A program made the position numbers and the translations under genes. This document shows positions 5,588 through 11,865 of a DNA stretch of 11,865 bases, in pieces. Positions within the stretch are counted from its first letter, which is position 1. The number at the start of each line of letters is the position of its first letter. Where the stretch lies: the NCBI GenBank assembly GCA_047630175.1, contig JBLHVI010000098.1, positions 1-11,865 on the forward strand, read 5' to 3'. The notes under the pieces are model-generated. The model saw only the letters and a program-made list of their open reading frames with translations, did not search any database and was not told the DNA's origin. This DNA comes from UBA4582 sp047630175. Its GTDB lineage: Bacteria; Pseudomonadota; Gammaproteobacteria; Pseudomonadales; Azotimanducaceae.

Positions 5588-7888
5588 TTGCCAACATCTG
5601 AACCAACAACAATTAGATCTGCACAAGATATTGTTCAGAAAGTCATGCGGCCGAAAAATATCAGCTTGGACTGCGGTGCGCTTCGAAAAGGAATTGATAA
5701 TTACCTTGTGGACGTTCGCCTTAGTTCGACCTATGTCAGTATAGGTAAAGAGCTGATTGAGATGTATACACGGCAGGCAGTCGCCGGCAAAAGGCTGCAC
5801 TCACCAGAGTTGATGGATAGATTTCGTGACAGCTATATCGGCATGTTGCGAGCGACGCTGCACCGTACGAAGACAGATTTAACACCAACCCAGATTGGGA
5901 TTCTGCAGTTTGCCGCCATTAAATATGTGCTGTCGGAGACGCGAAGCCAGCTGCAAGCGATGCTACAACAGCAAGATGATACCTTGGCTCAACAACAGTA
6001 CGCTGGCTCACGCAATCTGATGGCAACTCAGGCGCGCTTTGCCTGGATGCGACAAAACCACGATGATTTCCAGTACCGAGTCAACGTGGCAATATTAAGG
6101 CCGCTGCAAAGAGGAGATATCAACCGACTGCGGCAACTACGAGAGGAGCAGTTGCAGGGAACTTTCAAAGAAGCGCTGAATGTCATGTATAACCCATTAC
6201 TGGCTGCGGCTAATCCCCAGAGCGCTCGCCTGTTGATGGACCACTACGCGCTGTGGCCGATATCTGGCTTTAGTGACGCGAACGCTCGAGTAGAAATGGC
6301 GCTTAAGCGCCATTTTCCAGAGCTCGCTCAGGAAGCCTTGCGCCCCGAGCGGTTAGACGTCGTTCACAGCGAGATTTATGACGAATTAGGGGGCCTATTC
6401 GCCACCCAGGCATTGCTAGGGCAAGCCGAGAACCAGCAGGAAACCCTAACAGAAGTGTTTTCATGGCTGGAGCAGCCGGGCAATGTGCGCCTGCTGTTTG
6501 ACGCGAAATTGCACCGTGCCAGCGCTGACGCCATACGTGCGGATGAAGGCATTAAGGCGCAATGGCGATTTAATGCTGACCTGAAAAGGTTCGCGAAAGC
6601 CCTTGCAGAAGTGCGCAAAACTTTTGCTTCTGACGATGAATATCGGCTGATGCTGGCGGGCTATCAGCTGCGAAAGTCTTGGCATGATAGTGACCTTGAG
6701 TTGATAGAAATTGAACAGGCGGCGAGATACATTGCCGGCATTGACGTGAAAAAAATAGCTGCAAAATTGGCGCAGTTTGAAAATAGCGGGTCAGAGTTGC
6801 TCAAGCGTCTTGACGCTCAGGCAAAAGTTAATCAGCAGCAATTCAAAGAGGGTGCTGATGATGTTGTATTACACTGCTTTGCGGACTACTGCCGCTACCG
6901 TTTGCACCTACGCTACTTCCGGCTAGCGCATCGCTTGTTTAACCGATTACATATCATTGTCGATGCCGAGCAGATTCATTTATCTCGATCTAGTGGTCAC
7001 TTATACGAGTTGTTAGGTCAGGAAGAGCTGGCGCAAACAGCTGATATCGAACCGGAAATTGTCCATCACACGATTCTTAAAGCCGATGTTCGTGGCTCGA
7101 TGACGGTAACCCAAGAGTTGACCCGGCAGAATCTCAACCCGGCCTCCTATTTCAGCTTGCGGTTTTTTGAACCCATTAATAAGCTTTTGCCTGTGTTTGG
7201 CGCCGACAAGGTGTTTATCGAAGGTGACGCGGTGATCCTCGTCAATCACGAATACAATAACGCGCCAGATCAGTGGTATTCCGTTGCACGCAGCTGTGGT
7301 GTCGCCAAAGACATGATTGATATTGTGCATTCAAAAAATGCTCACTCGAAACAAACTGGGCTGCCACAGCTCGAAATCGGTGTAGGCATAGCTTACGCCG
7401 ACGAAAAGCCACTGTTCTTGTTTGACGACAAACAGCCGATCATGATTTCGTCCGCTATTGGTTTGGCTGATCGTATGTCATCTTGCTCTTGGAAGCTCAG
7501 GCAGCACTTCGATGCTGGCAGCTTCAATGTTGAAGTGTTGCAGATCTCAACCTCCGATCGGCAAAGCGGCGACAAGGGCCAGAGTCAATTGCGTTACAAC
7601 GTCAATGGCATTCTGCTTACGGAGGACGCGTTTGCTAAGCTCAAGAGCGAGATCAACTTGAAATCTGTACGGGTCAATCTTGCTGATGGTATGCACACCA
7701 TGTATATCGGTAAGTTTCCGGATATGGCAGGTAAAATGCGTGATTTGGTCGTTCGTGAAGGTCGGGTTAGGACATGGGAACACGACTCAGTGTTGCCTGC
7801 GACCGACGCCACTGGCGTGTTCTATGAAGTCTTGCCGAATACCAAGATCGCCAGTCAGGTGCTTGAGGCTGCCCGCAAGCAGGACTAA
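5588..7888 (+). CDS. Large soluble protein with a divergent class III nucleotide-cyclase-like domain
   Basis: A 766-residue protein with no signal peptide or membrane helix. The TTG at 5588 has AGGA (5576-5579) 8 nt upstream; the next in-frame ATG is residue 20. Residues 1 to about 490 are mostly helical and Gln/Arg/Leu-rich (for instance LQAMLQQQDDTLAQQQ, a possible coiled coil) and match no family I know. Residues about 494-650 follow the class III adenylyl/guanylyl cyclase layout: KADVRGSMTVTQEL with D500, GADKVFIEGDAVILV with D547, a helical SVARSCGVAKDMI segment, LPQLEIGVGIAYAD, and SSAIGLADRMSS with R629. The tail begins GILLTEDAFAKL, like the segment after many cyclase domains. Both metal aspartates and the transition-state arginine appear kept, but the usual adenine-selecting lysine position is F543 and the asparagine position is G625. 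It may be an inactive or altered-specificity cyclase homologue. The domain call is by eye. Confidence 0.75.
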   Translation: MPTSEPTTIRSAQDIVQKVMRPKNISLDCGALRKGIDNYLVDVRLSSTYVSIGKELIEMYTRQAVAGKRLHSPELMDRFRDSYIGMLRATLHRTKTDLTPTQIGILQFAAIKYVLSETRSQLQAMLQQQDDTLAQQQYAGSRNLMATQARFAWMRQNHDDFQYRVNVAILRPLQRGDINRLRQLREEQLQGTFKEALNVMYNPLLAAANPQSARLLMDHYALWPISGFSDANARVEMALKRHFPELAQEALRPERLDVVHSEIYDELGGLFATQALLGQAENQQETLTEVFSWLEQPGNVRLLFDAKLHRASADAIRADEGIKAQWRFNADLKRFAKALAEVRKTFASDDEYRLMLAGYQLRKSWHDSDLELIEIEQAARYIAGIDVKKIAAKLAQFENSGSELLKRLDAQAKVNQQQFKEGADDVVLHCFADYCRYRLHLRYFRLAHRLFNRLHIIVDAEQIHLSRSSGHLYELLGQEELAQTADIEPEIVHHTILKADVRGSMTVTQELTRQNLNPASYFSLRFFEPINKLLPVFGADKVFIEGDAVILVNHEYNNAPDQWYSVARSCGVAKDMIDIVHSKNAHSKQTGLPQLEIGVGIAYADEKPLFLFDDKQPIMISSAIGLADRMSSCSWKLRQHFDAGSFNVEVLQISTSDRQSGDKGQSQLRYNVNGILLTEDAFAKLKSEINLKSVRVNLADGMHTMYIGKFPDMAGKMRDLVVREGRVRTWEHDSVLPATDATGVFYEVLPNTKIASQVLEAARKQD

Positions 7889-7894
7889 CCTGCT
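7878..7894 (+). terminator. Short stem-loop over the stop of the 766-aa gene
   Basis: AGCAGG (7878-7883) and CCTGCT (7889-7894) form a perfect 6-bp stem with loop ACTAA that contains the stop codon. No T-run follows, so strong intrinsic termination is unlikely; read-through into leuC is conceivable. Confidence 0.2.
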
Positions 7895-7969
7895 GTTCAG
7901 ACGATAAAGGCGACTTTTAACAACCGCGAATGCCAAAGTTAGGCTTTGTGCCGCGGGGATTGGCAAAGA

Positions 7970-7999
7970 GGAATCTTCGTGATTCCGGATTGGAATTCC
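7970..7999. promoter_or_regulatory. Overlapping GGAAT/ATTCC inverted repeats upstream of leuC
   Basis: GGAATC (7970-7975) pairs with GATTCC (7981-7986) around a TTCGT loop. The same ATTCC (7982-7986) can instead pair with GGAAT (7992-7996). A GGAATTCC palindrome occupies 7992-7999. The array ends 16 bp before the extended -10 at 8015-8023, where an operator overlapping the -35 region would lie. If transcription starts further upstream, the two hairpins are mutually exclusive RNA structures. Confidence 0.4.
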
Positions 8000-8014
8000 C
8001 GCCGGCGTTATTCG

Positions 8015-8023
8015 TGTTAATAT
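8015..8023 (+). promoter_or_regulatory. Candidate extended -10 promoter for leuC-leuD-cimA
   Basis: TG-T-TAATAT fits the extended -10 pattern TGnTATAAT with 4 of 6 core matches, and no clear -35 box lies at the normal distance. Initiation near 8030 would give a leader of about 36 nt to the GTG at 8066. The gap upstream (7889-8065) otherwise holds only inverted repeats. Confidence 0.4.
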
Positions 8024-8065
8024 CTGCCATCTTTTAATTTACGTGACTGTGTGTCGGAGCTACCT

Positions 8066-9484
8066 GTGGCAAAAAATTTATATCAAAAAGTATGGGACGA
8101 CCACGTCGTCGGACAACTCGATTCTGGTCAGCGTCAGCTGTTTATTGCCCTGCACCTCATTCATGAGGTCACCAGTCCGCAGGCATTCGGCATGCTCAAA
8201 GACAAAGGGCTGACGGTGCGTTATCCGTCTCGCACTTTTGCGACCGTCGATCATATCATTCCGACGGATAATCAATCGCGGCCATTACAAGATGATATGG
8301 CGGAGAAAATGATACAAGTACTCAGTGATGCAACAAGCGAGTACGGTATCGAGTTTTTCGCGCCTGAGTCGGGCAACCAAGGTATTGTTCATGTCGTGGG
8401 GCCAGAACTTGGGCTCACACAGCCAGGAATGACGATTTGTTGTGGTGACAGCCATACTTCTACCCACGGGGCTTTTGGTTGTATCGCATTGGGTATTGGC
8501 ACTAGCCAGGTCCGCGACGTGTTGGCCAGTCAAACCTTAGCTATGGATCCGTTAAAGGTGCGTCGCATAAGTGTCGAGGGAGAGCTCGGCGCCGGTGTTA
8601 CTGCAAAAGACGTGGTGTTGCATATTATCCGTACCTTGGGTGTTAACGGTGGGGTCGGTTATGCCTATGAGTATGCAGGCTCGACCATTGCCGCCATGTC
8701 CATGGAAGAGCGGATGACCGTGTGTAATATGAGCATTGAGGGTGGTGCGCGCTGTGGGTATATCAATCCTGACGCTACGACTTTCGAGTATTTGCGAGGT
8801 CGTGAGCGAGTGCCTGCTGGTGTAAATTTTGATGCCGCCGTTGAGAAATGGCAGGCCTATGCCAGCGACGTCGACGCAACTTTCGATGATGAGGTTGTTC
8901 TGCAAGCGGCTGATATCTCGCCGACCGTGACCTGGGGTATTACACCAGGCCAGGCGATCTCTATTGATGAGTCGACCCCCGACCCAGAACAGGTCGAAGG
9001 CCTCGCGAAAAATTTGGTAACGGACGCACTGGAATACATGCAACTTAAGGCGAACACACCTATTAAGGGCGTCGCCATTGATGTGGCCTTTATCGGTAGC
9101 TGCACAAACGGTCGGCTGAGCGATTTTGAAGCAGTGGCGAAACTAATCAAAGGTCATCAAGTAGCGGCGAGTGTTCGCGCCATTGCTGTACCTGGTTCGG
9201 AAAAGGTTGATAAGGCGGCCCGCGCTCTGGGCCTGCACGAAATTTTTGAAGCTGCGGGCTTCGAGTGGCGTCTGCCAGGATGTTCCATGTGCTTAGCAAT
9301 GAACCCAGACAAGCTGGTGGGTGACGAGGTTTGCGCTTCTAGTTCTAATAGAAACTTTATTGGTCGTCAGGGTTCATCAACTGGTCGAACTATTTTAATG
9401 AGCCCTGTTATGGTCGCGGCGGCTGCATTGAGAGGCCATGTGGCGGATGTTCGCGAAGTCTTTGAATTGAAGCAGGTCAGCTAG
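8066..9484 (+). CDS. leuC: 3-isopropylmalate dehydratase large subunit
   Basis: A 472-residue member of the aconitase superfamily. With LeuD it interconverts 2- and 3-isopropylmalate, and in many organisms also isomerises citramalate to 3-methylmalate. The [4Fe-4S] ligands are C346 (GSCTNGR) and C406/C409 (PGCSMCLAMNPD), within one residue of their E. coli positions. CGDSHTSTHGAFG and SSNRNFIGRQG are also intact. I chose the GTG at 8066: CGGAG (8055-8059) lies 6 nt upstream, and the resulting MAKNLYQKVWDDHVV is the normal family N-terminus; a GTG at 8051 has no ribosome site. Segments such as QLFIALHLIHEVTSPQAF and YAYEYAGSTIAAMSMEERMT look like cyanobacterial-type LeuC rather than the enterobacterial form. 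leuD follows after 58 bp. Confidence 0.96.
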   Translation: MAKNLYQKVWDDHVVGQLDSGQRQLFIALHLIHEVTSPQAFGMLKDKGLTVRYPSRTFATVDHIIPTDNQSRPLQDDMAEKMIQVLSDATSEYGIEFFAPESGNQGIVHVVGPELGLTQPGMTICCGDSHTSTHGAFGCIALGIGTSQVRDVLASQTLAMDPLKVRRISVEGELGAGVTAKDVVLHIIRTLGVNGGVGYAYEYAGSTIAAMSMEERMTVCNMSIEGGARCGYINPDATTFEYLRGRERVPAGVNFDAAVEKWQAYASDVDATFDDEVVLQAADISPTVTWGITPGQAISIDESTPDPEQVEGLAKNLVTDALEYMQLKANTPIKGVAIDVAFIGSCTNGRLSDFEAVAKLIKGHQVAASVRAIAVPGSEKVDKAARALGLHEIFEAAGFEWRLPGCSMCLAMNPDKLVGDEVCASSSNRNFIGRQGSSTGRTILMSPVMVAAAALRGHVADVREVFELKQVS

Positions 9485-9542
9485 TGCCTCTTAAAATAGA
9501 GCTAACTAGACACGCTGAATTGGATAAAAAAGGTAAATCAGT

Positions 9543-10145
9543 ATGAACGGTGCAAGTATAGACAAGATCAGTGGCAAGGGCGTTTATGTCAAAGGTAACG
9601 ACATCGATACGGATCGGATTATTCCGGCGCGGTTTTTGAAATGTGTGACCTTTGACGAGCTTGGGCCAGCGCTGTTTTATGACGTGCGTTTCAATGACAA
9701 GGGAGAGTCCAATCATCACCCTCTTGATGACCCACGGCATGCGGGTGCCCAAGTGCTAATTTCTGATGCTAACTTCGGCTGTGGTTCAAGTCGCGAGCAT
9801 GCCCCTCAGGCTATTCAAAAATTTGGTTTTAAGGCGGTTATCGCTGATTCATTTGCAGAGATATTCCACGGTAACTGCACGACGTTGGGTGTTCCCTGTA
9901 TCGTTATGGGGAAAGACGATCGGGCGTTGCTTGCCGAGTTGATCGCCAATGACCCCGATGCAGATTTGATCATCGACGTTGCTGCTTTGAAGGTTATTTG
10001 TGCGAACCATATTTTTACCGTCAGTATGAAGGAAAGCGCCAGAGAAGCATTGTTGGCAGCGACCTATGATCCGCTCGATACACTCCTCGCTCAGCTCGAT
10101 TTGATCGATGCGACGGCGCGGCGTCTGGGGTATGCAGCAGCATAA
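9543..10145 (+). CDS. leuD: 3-isopropylmalate dehydratase small subunit
   Basis: A 200-residue swivelling subunit that completes the LeuCD active site. The GNDIDTDRIIPARF segment (18-31) and FGCGSSREHAP (77-87) are the family signatures. The start MNGASIDKISGKGVYV is preceded by AAGG (9530-9533) at 9 nt. The N-terminal phrase IIPARFLKCVTFDELGPALF resembles cyanobacterial-type LeuD more than E. coli LeuD, in agreement with the LeuC partner. The gene ends just before cimA, so translation of the two is probably coupled. Together with CimA the subunits would act as a citramalate isomerase, via citraconate; activity on isopropylmalate is also likely but cannot be separated by sequence. Confidence 0.95.
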   Translation: MNGASIDKISGKGVYVKGNDIDTDRIIPARFLKCVTFDELGPALFYDVRFNDKGESNHHPLDDPRHAGAQVLISDANFGCGSSREHAPQAIQKFGFKAVIADSFAEIFHGNCTTLGVPCIVMGKDDRALLAELIANDPDADLIIDVAALKVICANHIFTVSMKESAREALLAATYDPLDTLLAQLDLIDATARRLGYAAA

Positions 10146-10158
10146 GATGGAGTCAGTT

Positions 10159-11799
10159 GTGCGTAAAAAAATTGAGATATATGACACAACCCTGCGCGAT
10201 GGTAATCAAGGCGAGGGCATAAACCTGAGCCTCGGGGACAAGCTAGATATTACTCAGGCGCTTGACGCTATGGGTATTGATTTTATTGAGGGTGGATGGC
10301 CTGGCTCGAACCCTAAAGATGACGAGTTTTTTAGTCGTGCTCAAGGGTTACAACTGACAACATCGAAGATTGTCGCCTTTGGATCTACCCACCGCGCTGA
10401 CGCACGGCCTGCGGAAGATTTTTTCTTGCAGAAGCTTATTGCGGCCAAAGCAGATGTGACCTGCATCTTTGGAAAATCTTGGGATTTGCACGTCGAGCAA
10501 GCATTACGCATTAGCGCCGATGCTAACCTGAACATGATTACCGGTTCGATTGCTCATTTGCGCGAGGCCACCAGTAAACCGGTTTTTTATGATGCTGAAC
10601 ATTTTTTTGACGGCTTCCGCAGTGATCCAGGCTACGCGCTTGCGACGCTACAGGTTGCAAAAGATGCAGGCGCCAGTCGCATTATTCTGTGCGATACCAA
10701 CGGTGGCGTGATGCCTCATGATCTTGCCTATGCGATACGCGAAGTGCGTAAGGCAATACCAGACATTAAGCTCGGTATTCACGTCCATAATGATGGTGGT
10801 CTTGGCGTCGCGAACACGCTGCGAGCGATCGAGGAAGGTGTGATTCAGGTTCAGGGTACGATCAATGGTATCGGCGAACGTTGTGGTAATGTCGACTTAA
10901 CCAGTGTGCTGGGTAATTTGGAACTCAAGTTGGGTTATCAGTGCCTGCCTGAAGGTAATTTAAAGAATCTAACTAATCTGTCGAGGCGAATTTGGGAGTA
11001 CCTAGGGATTGAAGGGCCGTCTGGGCAGCCTTTTGTAGGGCCATCGGCGTTCGCTCACAAGGGCGGCATTCACGTCAGCGCCGTCCAGCGAAACCCAGAA
11101 ACTTACGAGCATATCAGGCCGGAGCAGGTAGGCAATGCGCGTAAGATATTGATTAGTGAGCTTGCGGGCGGTTCTAATCTGCGCGCCAAACTGTCAAATC
11201 GTTATCCGGAACTGGAGAGCACTGCGATAGTTAAAGGTATCCTTGAAGAAGTACAAGATCGCGAGCATGCGGGTTACTCCTTTGAGAATGCAGACGGCTC
11301 GTTCGATCTGGTCGTGCGTCGGCACTTGGGTAAATACCAACCACTATTTGAAACGTTGTATTACCGAATCTACAGTCCTAGTAATGAAAACCCGGGTAAA
11401 GATGGTGATTCCGATGTGGATGGATTTATTGAGGCATCGGTTAAGGTGCGCGCGGGTGGTCAGGTCAAATTATGTGCGGCCGAAGGCCACGGTCCTGTTG
11501 ATGCTTTGAACAAGGCATTGCGCCAAGCGTTGCAAGAGCAATTCCCGGTATTAGCTGATCTGCACCTGACCGACTTCAGTGTAAAAGTTGTTAATAGCAC
11601 GGAGGAAACAGCCGCCAAAGTCAGAGTGTATTTGGAACATAGTTTTCAGGGCGAGATCTTTGGAACCATCGGCGTCAATGTAGATATTATCAAGGCAAGT
11701 TGGAGTGCCCTAGTTGAGGCCTATCATTATGCGTTGCTGCAGCATGACGACTTCGCGCGAGAGGTTAGTGCACCTGCGACGGGAATAAGTACTTCCTAG
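10159..11799 (+). CDS. cimA: (R)-citramalate synthase
   Basis: A 546-residue enzyme of the 2-isopropylmalate/homocitrate/citramalate synthase family. It condenses acetyl-CoA with pyruvate to (R)-citramalate, the entry to threonine-independent isoleucine synthesis. The catalytic barrel has YDTTLRDGNQGEG (8-20, with R13 and metal ligand D14), IEGGWPGSNPKDDEFF (typical of the CimA branch, not LeuA), HVHND with metal ligands H208 and H210, NGIGERCGN and FVGPSAFAHKGGIHVSAV. The C-terminal part (about 400-530) is the LeuA-type allosteric domain, so feedback inhibition by isoleucine is plausible. I prefer the GTG at 10159, with GGAG 6 nt upstream and the family-like start MRKKIEIYDTTLRDG. The ATG at 10147, one base after the leuD stop, is the main alternative, and an ATG at 10108 would overlap leuD. 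Confidence 0.93.
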   Translation: MRKKIEIYDTTLRDGNQGEGINLSLGDKLDITQALDAMGIDFIEGGWPGSNPKDDEFFSRAQGLQLTTSKIVAFGSTHRADARPAEDFFLQKLIAAKADVTCIFGKSWDLHVEQALRISADANLNMITGSIAHLREATSKPVFYDAEHFFDGFRSDPGYALATLQVAKDAGASRIILCDTNGGVMPHDLAYAIREVRKAIPDIKLGIHVHNDGGLGVANTLRAIEEGVIQVQGTINGIGERCGNVDLTSVLGNLELKLGYQCLPEGNLKNLTNLSRRIWEYLGIEGPSGQPFVGPSAFAHKGGIHVSAVQRNPETYEHIRPEQVGNARKILISELAGGSNLRAKLSNRYPELESTAIVKGILEEVQDREHAGYSFENADGSFDLVVRRHLGKYQPLFETLYYRIYSPSNENPGKDGDSDVDGFIEASVKVRAGGQVKLCAAEGHGPVDALNKALRQALQEQFPVLADLHLTDFSVKVVNSTEETAAKVRVYLEHSFQGEIFGTIGVNVDIIKASWSALVEAYHYALLQHDDFAREVSAPATGISTS

Positions 11800-11857
11800 C
11801 ATTAGCGACAAGCCTGCGAATCGGGTAGGTCATCGACTTCACCAGAGGTTTAGCAAA

Positions 11858-11865
11858 ATGACGTC
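11858..11865 (+). CDS. Possible start of a further gene, cut by the window edge
   Basis: An ATG at 11858 is preceded by AGAGG (11844-11848) with a 9-nt spacer, 58 bp after the cimA stop and in the same direction. Only Met-Thr and two bases of a third codon are visible, so no function can be given. A leuB- or amino-acid-pathway gene would fit the operon, but this is a guess. Confidence 0.3.

Noticed and set aside
8552..9043. 163-codon minus-strand frame inside leuC
   Set aside because: It lies fully within the securely identified leuC gene and its translation shows no domain; it is an antisense shadow.
9485..9542. leuC-leuD gap considered for a separate leuD promoter
   Set aside because: The 58-bp gap is A-rich with TTAAAATAG but has no paired -35 box; co-transcription explains the layout better.
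11859..11865. TGACGTC at the right edge matching the core of the palindrome at 896-913
   Set aside because: Seven bases shared once at a cut edge is within chance, and it falls at the likely start codon of a new gene.

Overview
The window is chromosomal DNA from a proteobacterium, most likely a marine or environmental gammaproteobacterium. The clues are a SapC-family protein, acyl-CoA and organic-acid enzymes, short divergent intergenic regions, and Shine-Dalgarno sites ahead of ATG, GTG and TTG starts. I see no rRNA, tRNA, CRISPR array, insertion sequence or phage gene. The taxonomic reading is inference.

Left part (1-4156): a SapC-family gene on the minus strand diverges from a fumarylpyruvate-hydrolase-like FAH gene. 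Their 210-bp spacer holds a perfect 18-bp palindrome. The FAH gene converges tail to tail on a crotonase (enoyl-CoA hydratase/isomerase) gene, and the two share a CTAG at their stop codons. The crotonase gene diverges from a 12-helix MFS carboxylate-type transporter. A 66-codon minus-strand gene of unknown function follows.

Middle (4157-7888): a 342-bp gene-free stretch with three copies of a GTGCAnTGC motif leads into a CitE/HpcH-type CoA-ester lyase, close to malyl-CoA or citramalyl-CoA lyases. Next comes a 766-residue protein that I would otherwise call hypothetical. Its C-terminal third looks like a class III nucleotide cyclase catalytic domain with both metal aspartates kept but the substrate-selecting lysine replaced. 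This is the most novel item in the window.

Right part (7889-11865): leuC, leuD and cimA lie in the same direction and are tightly packed. CimA makes (R)-citramalate from acetyl-CoA and pyruvate. LeuCD can isomerise it to 3-methylmalate, the first steps of threonine-independent isoleucine synthesis. No leuA or leuB is in the window. LeuC and LeuD look like the cyanobacterial-type subfamily rather than the E. coli type, so the cassette may be separate from the cell's ordinary leucine operon. The upstream CoA lyase may break a C5 or C4 acyl-CoA down to the same acetyl-CoA that CimA consumes, but that metabolic link is only inferred.
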